From assembly GCA_022836615.1 (NCBI GenBank), contig MU405521.1, positions 1 through 12,132 of the forward strand: a DNA stretch of 12,132 bases, written 5' to 3'. Shown here piece by piece: positions 1-8,415 of this stretch. Made by a program: the position numbers and the translations under genes. This DNA comes from Annulohypoxylon bovei var. microspora (taxonomy: Eukaryota > Ascomycota > Sordariomycetes > Xylariales > Hypoxylaceae). Numbering within the stretch: position 1 is the first letter of the stretch; every line of letters begins with the position of its first letter. The notes under the pieces are model-generated. The model saw only the letters and a program-made list of their open reading frames with translations, was not told where the DNA came from and made no database searches.

Positions 1-345
1 TTAATAATTAAATTAAACGTTAATAAATTATACGTTAAAATAATTTTATTTTAATTATATTTTTATAATAATTAAAACGTTTTATATTTAATGGTTTATT
101 TTTTTAAAAAATTTACGGATATATAAACACATTATTTAATTTAAAATTTTTTTTAAAAATTATATTATTATTATAATATTAATATTATTAAATAAAAAAA
201 TTTATAATAATTATAAATTATAAATCATTTAAATTAATTAATATTAAAATTAAATAATTTATTAAAATTATACGTTTTTTAAATATTATTAAATATTATA
301 ATATACGGATTATTTATTATTTTAATAAAACTTATATATTAATAA
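1..345. other. AT-rich RIP-mutated DNA, no gene seen
   Basis: This stretch is almost entirely A and T, and its few C/G bases sit mainly in CpG (ACGTT, ACGG). No open frame, RNA or repeat boundary could be recognised. It is best read as the mutated remains of repeated DNA. I could not match it to any other part of the window. Confidence 0.6.
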
Positions 346-440
346 GGTGATTTAACGCAATGGTTATGTGCTTGGTCCGCTTTTATTATAATGGTTTTTC
401 GTAATAAAAAGAAAGGGTTTAAATCCTTTAATTACCACCA
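346..440 (+). pseudogene. tRNA-like relic or tRNA-derived SINE head, with encoded CCA
   Basis: The 5' bases GGTGATT (346-352) pair over seven positions with AATTACC (430-436), with one G-T pair, to give an acceptor stem. It is followed by a discriminator A and CCA (438-440). A T arm is clear: stem AAGGG (413-417) with CCTTT (425-429) around loop TTTAAAT, the form expected if TTCAAAT lost a C. An A box fits TRGYNNARNGG with one mismatch at 353-363. A B box, GGTTTAAATCC, lies at 416-426 with the invariant C changed to T. A D stem can be drawn (355-358 with 368-371). I could not fold a normal anticodon arm, and at 92 nt before CCA the unit is too long for a simple tRNA. It may be an intron-bearing or decayed tRNA gene, or the head of a tRNA-derived SINE. 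The encoded CCA favours an origin from a mature tRNA, because eukaryotic tRNA genes do not encode it. No amino acid can be assigned. Confidence 0.6.
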
Positions 441-507
441 ATTTTAACAGGTTTTTAAATACGTATTTTAATAAAATTAAACCTTATAATTTTGTAATAA
501 TAAGGAA

Positions 508-536
508 GCGCTTAAGTGGTAATGCCACTTAAACGC
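508..536. repeat. Strong stem-loop (imperfect palindrome)
   Basis: GCG-C-TTAAGTGG, then loop TAATG, then CCACTTAA-A-CGC. Eight perfect pairs (512-519 with 525-532) are extended by three more (508-510 with 534-536) across one C/A mismatch. It lies about 70 bases after the tRNA-like relic in the same poorly mutated block. It may be a structured part of the same element. Confidence 0.65.
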
Positions 537-540
537 AAAC

Positions 541-860
541 TAAGTTTAAATCTTTTAAAAGGCCAAGCATTTTAAAAAGGTTATTACTTTTAAAATTATT
601 AAAGTTATTATTATTACACCTTTAAAAGTTTAAGAATGGACCGTTAATGATTAAATAATAATAAAGGGATTATATTACCTTAATAAACCACGTTAACGAT
701 ACAAAGGGTATGCTTTTTACCTTATATTTACCCTTTTTAAAAACAATAATTTAATAATATGTAAATAAAATTACAATGTAACGCAAATAATTTAATATTG
801 CAAATAATATTTGGTTTGTTTTAAAATAAACCATATAATAAAAACCTTTTAATTTAATTA
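541..860. other. Low-RIP intergenic block with further hairpins
   Basis: CpA and TpG dinucleotides are commoner here than in the flanks, so the block has been mutated less. Two further stem-loops are visible: AAAGGGTA (703-710) with TACCCTTT (729-736), and TGGTTT (812-817) with AAACCA (828-833). No open frame with recognisable protein similarity was found on either strand. Together with the tRNA-like head it could be the body of a SINE-like element, but I saw no second copy in the window to prove this. Confidence 0.4.
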
Positions 861-1608
861 AAAACAAAAAATAACCCCCTTAAATTACAGCTTTAAGTAT
901 TATATAATAAAATATAATCGAAAAAAAACCTAAGGGAGGAAAAAAAAGGAAAGGTTATAATTATAATATAAAAGATTAAAATTAATTATAAAGGAATAAA
1001 AAATTTTTCATTTTAATTATTATAAGGTTTTCTTTTTATTTTTTAATAAGATAAATATATAAACTTATTCATAATAAAAAAAATATAATGTATAATTAAC
1101 GAAACGCCGTTTTAATTATATAAACATTTATTTATAATAACTCCACATACCATATAATTAAACATAATTACGTACTTAGGTAAATCGGTGTAAAATAAAT
1201 AATAATAATAATAATATATATTAATAAATTATTTATTTAAATTTTTCGATTTAAACTTAATTAATAAAGTTTTATTAATTAATAAAAACGAAATAATAAC
1301 GAAATTTATTCGATATTTTTACGAGTTTAATTAATTAAATTATTAAACGATTTACGAGCATTTATTATAAAAAATAAACCTTTTAATAATAATAAAATAA
1401 ATAAATAAATAAATATTTCGTTAAATATTAAAATTAATTATATAAAATTTCGAAATATATTAAAATATTCGGAAACTTTTTATATATAACGGGAACGGTA
1501 ATTAATGTAATAAATATATAATTTAATAATTAACGAATATATATTACGATTAAAAATATATTACGGTTAAAATAATATTTAAAAAAATAATAAAATTATT
1601 TTAATATT
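861..1608. other. AT-rich DNA, no gene seen
   Basis: Positions 919-954 hold a purine-rich tract (A runs with GGGAGG and GGAAAGG). ATA/AAT microsatellite runs lie near 1198-1215. A short poorly mutated patch with CpA (about 1138-1190) interrupts otherwise CpG-only DNA. Nothing here can be tied to a gene or a known element. Confidence 0.5.
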
Positions 1609-1825
1609 TTAAAATAACGTTAATAATATATTTATTAATAATAAAAAGGATTTATTAATAAAAGGAGCTTTGTAACTTTATGTGGCTTTATGTAGCTTAT
1701 ATTATATAAAGTTACGCTTAATATAGGTTTAAAAATAAGTAATTTATACGTTTATATAATTATAAAATTATAATATATTATATAATATTATATATAAAAG
1801 TATCGTGATTTATTATTTTTATAAT
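1609..1825 (+). repeat. Direct terminal repeat, copy 1 (uninterrupted, empty site)
   Basis: From about 1634 this copy matches 2806-2916 (TTAATAATAAAAA..TTTATTAATAAAAGGA, then ACTTTATGTGG, then TTATATAAAGTTAC, then TTTAAAAATAA.TAATTTA). Directly after that it matches 10085-10163 (ATTTATAC.TTTATATAATTATAAAAT through ATCGTGA.TTATTA). It is therefore a continuous version of the repeat that the chromovirus has split elsewhere. An internal inverted repeat, GTAACTTTAT (1672-1681) and ATAAAGTTAC (1706-1715), is shared with the other copy. The outer edges are approximate. It is probably an LTR, because a second copy in the same orientation lies on the far side of a gag-like relic, but no target duplication was found for it. 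Confidence 0.65.
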
Positions 1826-2124
1826 AACATTTCCTCCGTTTTAAGTATTTATTCGAAGGATTAAGTCACGGTTTTCAAGCCTTTTAATTTAGAAGGGAAG
1901 GATTAATAACATCGGGATTTAAGGATGTTATTACTTCGTCGCAAGCTCAGGTTAATAGGCTGGAAAAAGCCTTAAAGGAATTAACGATTAAATATAAGAA
2001 CTTTAATAATATAACGTTATTATCCTCACTTTTATCGGCGAATGATATAAATTAATACGATAATAATAATTTTATCACGTACGTTATAACCTTCACGTAT
2101 TTAATCTCATAAAACAATAATACA

Positions 2125-2226
2125 AAGAATAAAATCTTAAATGTATAAATATAAGCATATTTTATTTATAACTTTAAAAATAAAACTATAAATATATAAA
2201 TATAGGTACGTTTTATTCTTGGCGTT
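2125..2226 (+). repeat. Two tandem 51-bp units (17 codons each) inside gag relic
   Basis: Units 2125-2175 and 2176-2226 match at about 38 of 51 positions by hand count and start KNKI/KNKT in the gag frame. Each unit is a whole number of codons, and both keep the two stops at the same places (taa/taa and taa/tag). This suggests that the duplication arose while the frame was coding. Confidence 0.55.
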
Positions 2227-2575
2227 AAGGATAACGTTAAGGAATGGACTGCTTGGCAGCGTACTTTGTTTTGTAGCTGCATCGGCAAAGCACCTGATAA
2301 AGGTAACAACTACGTTGCTAGGGACTAGGATAATAAGAGATATTAAAAGTGTGGGAAGCTTGGACACATTCGCCGAGACTGCCGCAGTGGTAACAGCAAG
2401 GCTGGCGAAGTATATGAGATTGACGGATCGGCAGGCATTTTCAAGCTGATGCAGGTAATCTTCTAAGTGTTGAAGCTTGGAAAGCGTTGTTAAGCTTGGA
2501 GAACGTTGCTGGGATAAGCAATGGAGCCGCAAGGCTGATTGGTTATTTGCGGGATTATGTGTAAAAGCGTTAAAT
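2219..2575. other. GC-rich island spared by RIP
   Basis: Lines counted by hand give 42-50% GC, against well under 25% for most of the window, with abundant CpA and TpG. Open frames occur on both strands simply because stops are rarer in this composition. The zinc knuckle of the gag relic lies inside. The sharp left edge coincides with the end of the 51-bp repeats. Confidence 0.75.
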
Positions 2576-2681
2576 GGATTAAAATATGTTATAATTTATC
2601 ACGATAAATAATTAATTAAACCTTAAAAATAAATAAAAATATAAGTAATAATAAAATTTTTATAATGTATATAATAATAAT

Positions 2682-2724
2682 TAAAGGTTAAAAAAGGTTA
2701 AATAAGGTTAAAAAAAGTTAAAAT
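2682..2724. repeat. Short tandem repeat, 10-bp period GGTTAAAAAA
   Basis: GGTTA or AGTTA recurs at 2686, 2696, 2706 and 2716 with an exact 10-bp step. It lies between the gag relic and the second direct repeat. Apart from this array, 2577-2780 holds no feature I can name. Confidence 0.7.
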
Positions 2725-2780
2725 AAAATTATAAAAGGCGATAATAAAGTTAAAAATAATGTTTTTAAATGGCGTTTAAA

Positions 2781-2916
2781 TGGCATTAACGTTAAAAAAA
2801 CGTGTTAATAATAAAAAAAATTTATTAATAAAAGGAATTTTATGGTTTTATATAACTTTATGTGGTTTATGTTATATAAAGTTACATTTAACATAAGTTT
2901 AAAAATAAATAATTTA
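2781..2916 (+). repeat. Direct terminal repeat, copy 2, left part (split by insertion)
   Basis: It matches copy 1 up to ATTTA at 2912-2916, where the chromovirus begins. The shared inverted repeat is at 2852-2861 and 2876-2885. The rest of this copy resumes at 10085. The left edge near TGGCATTAACGTT is tentative; a TG start would fit an LTR. Confidence 0.65.
2912..2916. repeat. Target site duplication, left copy (ATTTA)
   Basis: ATTTA abuts the LTR edge at 2917 and is repeated at 10085-10089. Five bases is the usual duplication size for Ty3/gypsy integrases. The uninterrupted repeat copy has a single ATTTA at 1742-1746. Confidence 0.85.
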
Positions 2917-3132
2917 TGTTACGGCGAGTAAATTTTTAATTAAAATAAAGCTTATGTAATGGCGGGATTACGTATTTTATTAACGAAAATATTTAAAATA
3001 AAAAGTTAAAAAAAAAAAAACTACGAAGTGGTTTCTTTTAAAAAGTCTTTATATATTAATTTTATAATTAAAATATTAATTAACCGTTCCGTTAATATAC
3101 TTTAAAAATAACAATAATTAAGCGCCATTATA
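2917..3132 (-). repeat. 3' LTR of the chromovirus
   Basis: It aligns throughout with 9868-10084. Shared blocks include TTAATTAAAATAAA, ATATTTAAAAT, AAAAGTTAAAAAAAAAAAA, TCTTTATATATTAA and CCGTTAATATACTTTAAAA. On the plus strand the left edge is TGTTACGG and the right edge is ATTATA, the latter fitting a terminal CA changed to TA. It is bounded by ATTTA outside and by the polypurine tract inside. Confidence 0.9.
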
Positions 3133-3135
3133 TAA

Positions 3136-3146
3136 CCCTTTTTTTT
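3136..3146 (-). other. Polypurine tract next to 3' LTR
   Basis: The minus strand reads AAAAAAAAGGG and is followed by TTA and the LTR. This is the expected position and strand for the plus-strand DNA primer of a reverse-transcribing element, and it independently supports the minus-strand orientation. Confidence 0.6.
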
Positions 3147-3339
3147 AAAAAAAAATTTAATTTATAAAAAAAATAAGTTATTTATTAATGCGTTTATAAT
3201 TTATTCCTTTAATTTCCTTTTTTCTTATAATAAATAAATTATTTTTATCCATTACTTTTAATATTTTATTTTCTATAACGGCTTTAATTTATTACCGAAA
3301 TCTAACCGGGGGATTAATAACTTTAAAATGTAAATCATA

Positions 3340-3494
3340 AAATCTTTTATTTTAATTAACATATTAAAAAAATCTTTAAAAAGGTACCACATTAAGTTAA
3401 GGTTACAATTTATTTAATCCATTTTATATTAAAACTTTCTTTTAAAAAGTTTAAAGTTTAATATTTTAAATACTTCGTACTTTTATTCCCCGTT
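3340..3494 (-). pseudogene. pol: Chromodomain at the end of pol
   Basis: The frame opens NGE*KYEVFKILN (3494 downward), continues FKRKF*YKM, and then reads MWYLFKDFFN (about 3392-3363). This follows the chromodomain pattern: E-Y/W-EVE-I-LD near the start, RRKLQY-VKW in the middle and W-YPASDFKN near the end. Chromodomains bind methylated histone H3, and in chromoviruses they steer integration to heterochromatin. The frame is the same as integrase and RNase H (codon starts at positions equal to 2 modulo 3). Stops sit where Gln or Trp codons are expected. The W of the MWY block is intact. Confidence 0.8.
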
Positions 3495-3499
3495 AATTT

Positions 3500-4386
3500 T
3501 TATTAAAAGCAAAGGATTTATTATTTATTTTAAGATTAAATTATTTAAAGCTTTAATTAATTAACTCGCGTTTAAAATTCAATAAATTTTTATATTTAAA
3601 AATAAATCGATTTTAAAAGCGTTATAATAAAACTTCGTTAATATTTTAAAAAAACTTATTATTAAGTAATTTAAATTATCATGGAAGCGATTTATTTATT
3701 AATTACCTTTACAAATATATACTTAATCGCTTATTATTTAATTTATCGATTATTTTTTTTTATTAATTTATTCGTTTTAATAATTTTATATTAATAAAAG
3801 GTTTTTATAAGTTTATTATATAACGGAAGCTTAACGTTTTATTAATGATTAAACAACGGTATAATTAAGTTTTTTTTAAGGGGTTTTGGATTTACAAATG
3901 CAAACTTATTAATTAAAGATTATCTTTAAAATAAATCCCATTTCCACTTTTACAAAGGAAAGCCTTATACTTAAATACAATTAAATAACGTATGCGAAAT
4001 TTAAATAAGGTAATATTTTTAATTAATTATTTTAAAAATAATCCATAAAAGGTTATAATTTTATTTAAATAAATTGATTGAAAATTTCTATTTAATCGTT
4101 AAATTATAAGTGCTCCGTTATTAATTTATAAAAATTTACCCCGGTAAACTTAATTAATTTATTTAAAAAAACGATTATAAATTAAAGACTTTTATTAAAT
4201 GTAATCATTTTAAGGGTTTTATAAATGCGTTAAATGTGCTTGTAATATAAGTTTATAAATTACGCAACGGTATAAATTTTATACATAAATAATAAAAAAG
4301 GTTTTTTATTTAATTAATTAATAATTATTAAAATTAAATTAAACCTTTTATAATTAAAAGGCATGGATTTAAAATCCATTAAAATA
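3500..4386 (-). pseudogene. pol: Integrase catalytic core and C-terminal part (D,D35E)
   Basis: The first catalytic Asp is GAT at 4376-4374 in MDFKSMP. The second acidic position is AAT (Asn) at 4196-4194 in MITFNKS, where ISDRG is normal, so the residue is lost through one G-to-A change. The Glu is GAA at 4088-4086 in IEIFNQF. The last two are 36 codons apart, which gives exactly the D-35-E spacing of LTR-element integrases and shows that no indel disturbed this part. Beyond the core, PFMDYF and then LPYLNFA and VEMGF (about 4060-3930) match the conserved region after the core in fungal Ty3/gypsy integrases. The region 3500-3900 links to the chromodomain but is too worn to read confidently. 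The enzyme joined element DNA to the target; this copy cannot. Confidence 0.85.
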
Positions 4387-4463
4387 TATTATTATATTTA
4401 TTTATTAACAAAGAGTAATTAAAGCAAATTTATTAATTTAACTTTAAAGTTTTAATTTTTTTA

Positions 4464-4770
4464 ACATTATTTATAATAAACATAATAATAATTTATAAAC
4501 GTTTTTATGTTAAGCCATGAATACCTTTTTAACATTATTATACGCATTTTATTTTAATTTAAATACATTCGATTTAAAGGACGGTAAAACTTATCGTATA
4601 ACTTAATGTAAAGCTTTTCGTTATTTAAAATTATTAACTTTTCTTTTAAAAGTAACAATCCATCCCATAAAGCGTACCCATTTTTTCCTTTCTTAATTTA
4701 TTCGCATTACGCTTTTAACTTAGTAACATTCCAATTAATTATTAAAATAACGTCGATTAACTTAATACCT
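4464..4770 (-). pseudogene. pol: Integrase N-terminal HHCC zinc-binding region
   Basis: The stretch starts at GIKLIDV (about 4770) and includes NGYALWDGLL and NNEKLYIKLYDKFYRPLN. The first zinc His position is TAC (4586-4584), as if from CAC. The second is within RMYLN. The WP/WL element is YSWLN, and the CxxC pair is Y-K-*-C, ending with TGT at 4466-4464. Both His positions and the first Cys read Tyr, each one transition from the expected codon. It lies in frame with RNase H upstream and the integrase core downstream. This domain normally folds around zinc and helps integrase multimerise and bind element ends. Confidence 0.8.
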
Positions 4771-4965
4771 TGAAATGGTTTTTTTTCGAAAACTTTTATT
4801 ATAATTAAAATATATTAAAGGTTAAAAAATAATAAATTTATTAAAGGTTTATTAATTAAAGGTTATAAAGGATTTATTTTATCGTAAAATATTAAAAGGG
4901 GTAATAAAATAATAAATTAATTATACTTTTTAATCATTTTTTAAATAATTAAATCGGTTGTTTTT

Positions 4966-5640
4966 TAAAATAAAACATTAATTATTATATTTTCTTTTCT
5001 TAAATAATAATGTAGCTTATAATTAAATTAAAATAAGTATTTACTTTAATTAATTTAATAAAAGTTTAATATTCTTTTAATGGCGAAGTATTATAACATT
5101 TAATGGTTTATAAATATATTAAATTTATTATTTAATAAAATGAATATATATTCTTAAAGTTTTATTATTATTACAATGGCGAAAAGCTCCTTATTATAAA
5201 TGAAATAATTATATTTCGAAAAAATTATTATTTTAAAAAAAAAATTATTAAATATTAATTTTTTAATTCATTTAATTATAAAAAAGCTTCAAAAATCACC
5301 CCGTTAAAAACGTTAATTTTTAATTTAACCTTTCAATTCTTGTAAAAATGCTTTAAAATTAAAAAAATGGTTAAGGTTATTTTTAACGCTTTAAACGCCT
5401 TAATATGCTTGTTAATTTAAATTTAATACGAAATAACGGTAAAGAAATATAAAGGTTTTATAATCCGATTATACTTTAATATAAATTATTAATAAAAATT
5501 ATAAAAACTTAAAAACGATTAAAGTTTTTAAACCCGGGAAAATGTTTTTTAATCTTAAACCACCTTAATTTTACCTTAATTAATAACCATATTAGAGGTA
5601 AAAATAATAAACTTTAAGAACTTAATTTTCGTAATTAAAA
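4966..5640 (-). pseudogene. pol: RT connection and RNase H domain
   Basis: From 5623 the RT frame continues KFLKFIIFTSNM, SFLSFYNF and IIKPLYFFT, the usual thumb/connection region after RT. It then runs into KLKINVFNGVIFEAFL, where the DASN/DASD motif opens RNase H. Near 5205-5240, around a ten-A homopolymer (plus strand), the frame shifts by one. The domain then resumes as YFIYNKELFAIV (TAT at 5198), NNKFNIFINH, YFAIKR and NYKLHYYLRKENIIINVLF, ending about 4968. This is the standard order for Ty3/gypsy RNase H, which degrades the RNA template during reverse transcription. Several TAA codons replace expected Trp, Gln or Arg positions. The homopolymer shift may be a real mutation or an assembly error. 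Confidence 0.87.
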
Positions 5641-6265
5641 ACTTGCTTTTTTAAATATCGATTTATAAGCTAATAAAACGCAGGCGTTTTAACATTTATT
5701 ACACATAATATTCGTGGAGGAATAAATCTTTTAAATAAATTAAAATATCATTTATATACGCCGTGCAAAAATCGTTAAAAAACAAAAAAAAAGTTTAATT
5801 AATATACTTTTAAAACGTATTAAGTTTATTATTTAACTTAAAAAAAAGCACGTAATACTTATACGATTTAAAACGGATTTGAAAGGTAATAAGGTTTTTT
5901 AAAACGGGATCCATTTTAATGTAATGGAAAGTTTAATAAATGTCGAACTTTATAAAAACCTTAACTTTAAAAATCTTTTTTAACGTTTTATTAATTAAAG
6001 AAAAAAAATAATAATTTTTCTTAATGTAGGCGTTTAATTCCTAGTAATTAATATAAAACCTTAGGTTACTTTTTAATTTTTTTACGAAGAAAATAAAGGA
6101 TTTATATTTAATTATATTAAGTACGATTTATTTTTTATGTAAATAATTTAATAAATATTCTTTTAAGGTTTATAAGTACTTTGTATTCATATTATAAAAA
6201 AGGTGTAATTTAATGAAATTAATACCCTTTTTTAAGTTTATTTTATAATTAAAAGGTTAATGGGG
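5635..6265 (-). pseudogene. pol: Reverse transcriptase domain, YIND in place of YIDD
   Basis: One frame without indels carries PFFYNMNTKYL, LKEYLLNYLHKK, FIFFVKK, NY*ELNAYIKKNYYF, KVFIKFDIY*TFHYIKMDP, FQIRF, YKYYVLFFKLNN, NTF*KYIN, NDFCTAYINDILIYLKD and HEYYV**MLKRLR, then KSKF. These are the ordered RT motifs of Ty3/gypsy elements. The catalytic tetrad lies at 5758-5747 and reads Y-I-N-D, with the first Asp changed to Asn by one G-to-A change. The upstream FDI Asp is intact. Stops are all TAA or TAG where Gln, Arg or Trp would be normal. RT copies element RNA into DNA; this copy cannot. Length and spacing match the family. Confidence 0.93.
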
Positions 6266-7365
6266 TAGTAATGAATTATTATTTTTTTTTAAAAACACTT
6301 TAATTAAATCATGTAAATAAAAAAGGAACTTTTCTATAATTTATTTTTAAATAAAGTTATCTTTTTATTATAATTTTTCCTTAAAAGTTAAATTAAGTTT
6401 TTAATATAATAAGGTAAAAACATTTAATAACCCATAAGTTACGTTAAAGTTTCATTAAAAACGCGATATTTTTTTAATAAACGTTAAGCTTAAAATTAGA
6501 TAAATGTTTATAATAAATAATAATGTAAAATGTATTAAAAATTTAACGGAAAGTTAAGAAAAAAAAGGTGGGATGGTAACGAAAAACTATTAGTTTATTT
6601 TAATTATAAGATTTATTATGGAATATATAAATGTTATAATGGTTTATTTTTCTTTTAAGGTATAAGATTAAAAATAATTATAACGTTTTATATTTTTTTA
6701 TATAATTTTATTTATATTTCTTTAAAAAATAAAAAGTTTTAACGTAATATTAAAGGCGTAACGATGGCGGGGAGGTAATAACTTAAGGAAAATTAATTAT
6801 TAACGTTGGTTATTTAACATGATATTATGTTTCGTTAAGAATTTAAACCTTAATATTACTTGGAATTAAAAGCGATCCTTTAGGTTTATTAAAAAGATAA
6901 ATACGTTATAAAAACCTTTACTTTATATTTAAATATTAATATGGATTATTTTATTAATTTAATTAATGGTTTATTTATTAAAGCTTTTAATTATAATAAA
7001 CTAGTTAAATTAAATGGTAAGGAAGTTTTATATATTTATTATTAAACGCACGTTTCGTCGGTTAACAATTATATACGTTTATGTTTTAATATTTATTAAC
7101 GTTTATATCGTCATTGCCACGTTTATACTTCGTAAGCGAATTAATATATTAATTATAAATTGTAATTTTCTTATCATGGGATTAAAAAAGTTAAGATTAA
7201 TAAAAGTAAATGTTAATAAATAAATATATAAGGGAAAGCTTAAATTAAAAGCTTTATTTAAACGTTATTTTCCTTTAATTTTAAATCGACATTATTTTTA
7301 TCGTATTCCATTATTTCTTCTTTTAGGATGGTGGCCACCGTTTCGATTCTCATATTACGCGCCAA
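6266..7365 (-). pseudogene. pol: Expected protease and linker region, poorly readable
   Basis: This lies between the gag knuckle and RT, where gypsy elements carry an aspartic protease and linker. After the knuckle the frame reads NMRIETVATILKEEIMEY (about 7362-7308) with little damage. A stretch KALINKPLIK near 6987-6958 sits about where the D-S/T-G active site should be, but the motif itself cannot be recognised. I place the protease here by position only. The plus-strand open frame at 7014-7223 is a shadow of this region. Confidence 0.4.
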
Positions 7366-7440
7366 GCAATTATTAAAGAAATAACCTTTTTACTTATAAA
7401 AGTAACAAATTAAATCCGTGTTAAACGTTGTAAAAACGTT
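7366..7440 (-). pseudogene. gag: Gag CCHC zinc knuckle of the chromovirus
   Basis: The minus strand reads DLICYFYK*KGYFFNNC. The first Cys is TGT at 7407-7405 and the last is TGC at 7368-7366. The spacing is C-x2-C-x4-H-x4-C, with the second Cys (TAT) and the His (TAT) each one transition from the canonical codon. This nucleic-acid-binding motif ends Gag in many gypsy elements and sits in the right place, upstream of RT by about 1.1 kb. Confidence 0.8.
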
Positions 7441-8415
7441 ACGTTAATGGGGAATTAAAAGAATTTAAAAAGGCTTTTTTATACATGCCCGGGTTACGAT
7501 CTTTGTAATTAAATAAAAAATGTTAAAACCGGTAAAAATTATTCTTGTAATATTAAGGGTAACTTTAACTTTAAGTTAAGGTTAAAAAGTTATAAAGTTA
7601 ATTTTCTTTTAAATAATTTTAACGTGTTATTAAACCAGCGTTAAATAAAGGTTTTTAAATTTAATAAATTTTATTTTTTTATTTAAATAATAATAAAATA
7701 CTTAAGTGTAAAGATTAACGGTTAATTAATGGTTTAATTTTTCTTTTTATTTAAATATTAAAATTTTCTTTTTATTTATTAACGATATAAAAAGCATGTA
7801 AAATTTAAAAAATTATTTATTTAATTATATATTAAATTTATAAAAGTTATTTTTAACTTAAACCTTAATATTAAAGTTATTATATAATAATTTTAATAAG
7901 TTATATATTTATTTAACTTTAATATATCGATTAATATTATTTTTAATAAAGAAAAGTTAAAAGATTAACTTAACTTTACTTTTAATAAATAAATAAAGTT
8001 ATATAAATTAAATATATTCCTTAAAAAATTCTTATTAATTAACTTAAAACTTATTCTTTGTATTTATTTTTTATTTTTTAAATGTAAGATTTAAACCATT
8101 TAATAAAAAACGTAAATCCTTAATATAAATCTTTAATAAAAATAAGGATAAAATTATTAATTATGCTTTAAAAATACATTAAAGGTTATCCGGTTTTTTA
8201 AATTTATTATTTTATTTTATTAAAAGAATAACTAGGTTTTACAACGTATAAATTAAGATGAAAAAATAAGGGGTATAAAAAAAAGTAAGGGGAATAAAAG
8301 GAAAAAAAAGAGCAAAAAAAAGAAAAAAAAAAGAAACGATTCATAATTAATCTTTTAATGTTATTAATTTATTTAAGATAATAAATAATATAACTTAAAA
8401 TAAATTTATTATTAA
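7441..8415 (-). pseudogene. gag: Gag body of the chromovirus, degraded, outer part
   Basis: By position this holds the Gag body upstream of the zinc knuckle. I could not follow a frame confidently. A plus-strand purine tract of about 80 bases (8256-8338, runs of A with GGGG and GGAAAA) stands next to the inverted-repeat element. No separate gene is supported. Confidence 0.45.
8412..8415. repeat. Candidate TTAA target duplication, left
   Basis: TTAA directly precedes the inverted repeat and also directly follows it at 9231-9234. TTAA duplications are typical of piggyBac-type elements. In such AT-rich DNA chance is possible, and the inverted match runs about nine bases further outward on both sides. 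Confidence 0.35.

Larger units (their letters stand above)
1826..2575 (+). pseudogene. gag: Retrotransposon gag-like relic with CCHC zinc knuckle
   Basis: One frame can be followed from about 1801 to 2465 through several stops, most of which could come from CAA or CAG changed by RIP. It has a lysine/glutamate/leucine-rich stretch that looks coiled-coil-prone (RLEKALKELT near 1954-1983), then a 17-codon tandem repeat (2125-2226), then a zinc knuckle. The knuckle reads KCGKLGHIRRDC, with Cys 2350-2352, His 2365-2367 and Cys 2380-2382 in exact C-x4-H-x4-C spacing. The first Cys position is TAT (2341-2343), as expected from TGT after one G-to-A change. Such knuckles bind nucleic acid in retroelement Gag proteins. 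After 2465 another frame is open (2424-2558, ending with TAA after LIGYLRDYV), so an indel may separate them. No protease, RT or integrase follows before the second repeat copy at 2781. The Gag family was not recognised beyond the knuckle. Confidence 0.6.

Noticed and set aside
410..440. Reverse-strand primer-binding site (TGGTGGTAATT) of a minus-strand LTR element
   Set aside because: The match extends through a full T arm, and the 5' acceptor half is also present, which a primer-binding site would not show. No LTR edge is visible beside it.
508..536. CRISPR-like or bacterial terminator hairpin
   Set aside because: There is no repeat-spacer periodicity and no bacterial context; the surrounding sequence is fungal RIP-mutated DNA.
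2219..2449. 76-codon plus-strand open frame
   Set aside because: It overlaps the gag frame in another phase and shows no motif. The overlapping frame has an exact CCHC pattern.
2137..2532. 131-codon open frame on the minus strand
   Set aside because: It is antisense to the zinc-knuckle frame. Its length comes from the GC-richer island, and its C-terminal third is the 51-bp repeat read backwards. No motif was recognised.
7014..7223. 69-codon plus-strand open frame
   Set aside because: It lies antisense to the chromovirus between gag and RT, and its I/V/N/K/R composition is typical of chance frames in AT-rich DNA.
8256..8338. Purine-rich tract as a polypurine tract of an LTR element
   Set aside because: It lies in the gag half of the minus-strand chromovirus and on the wrong strand, far from either LTR.
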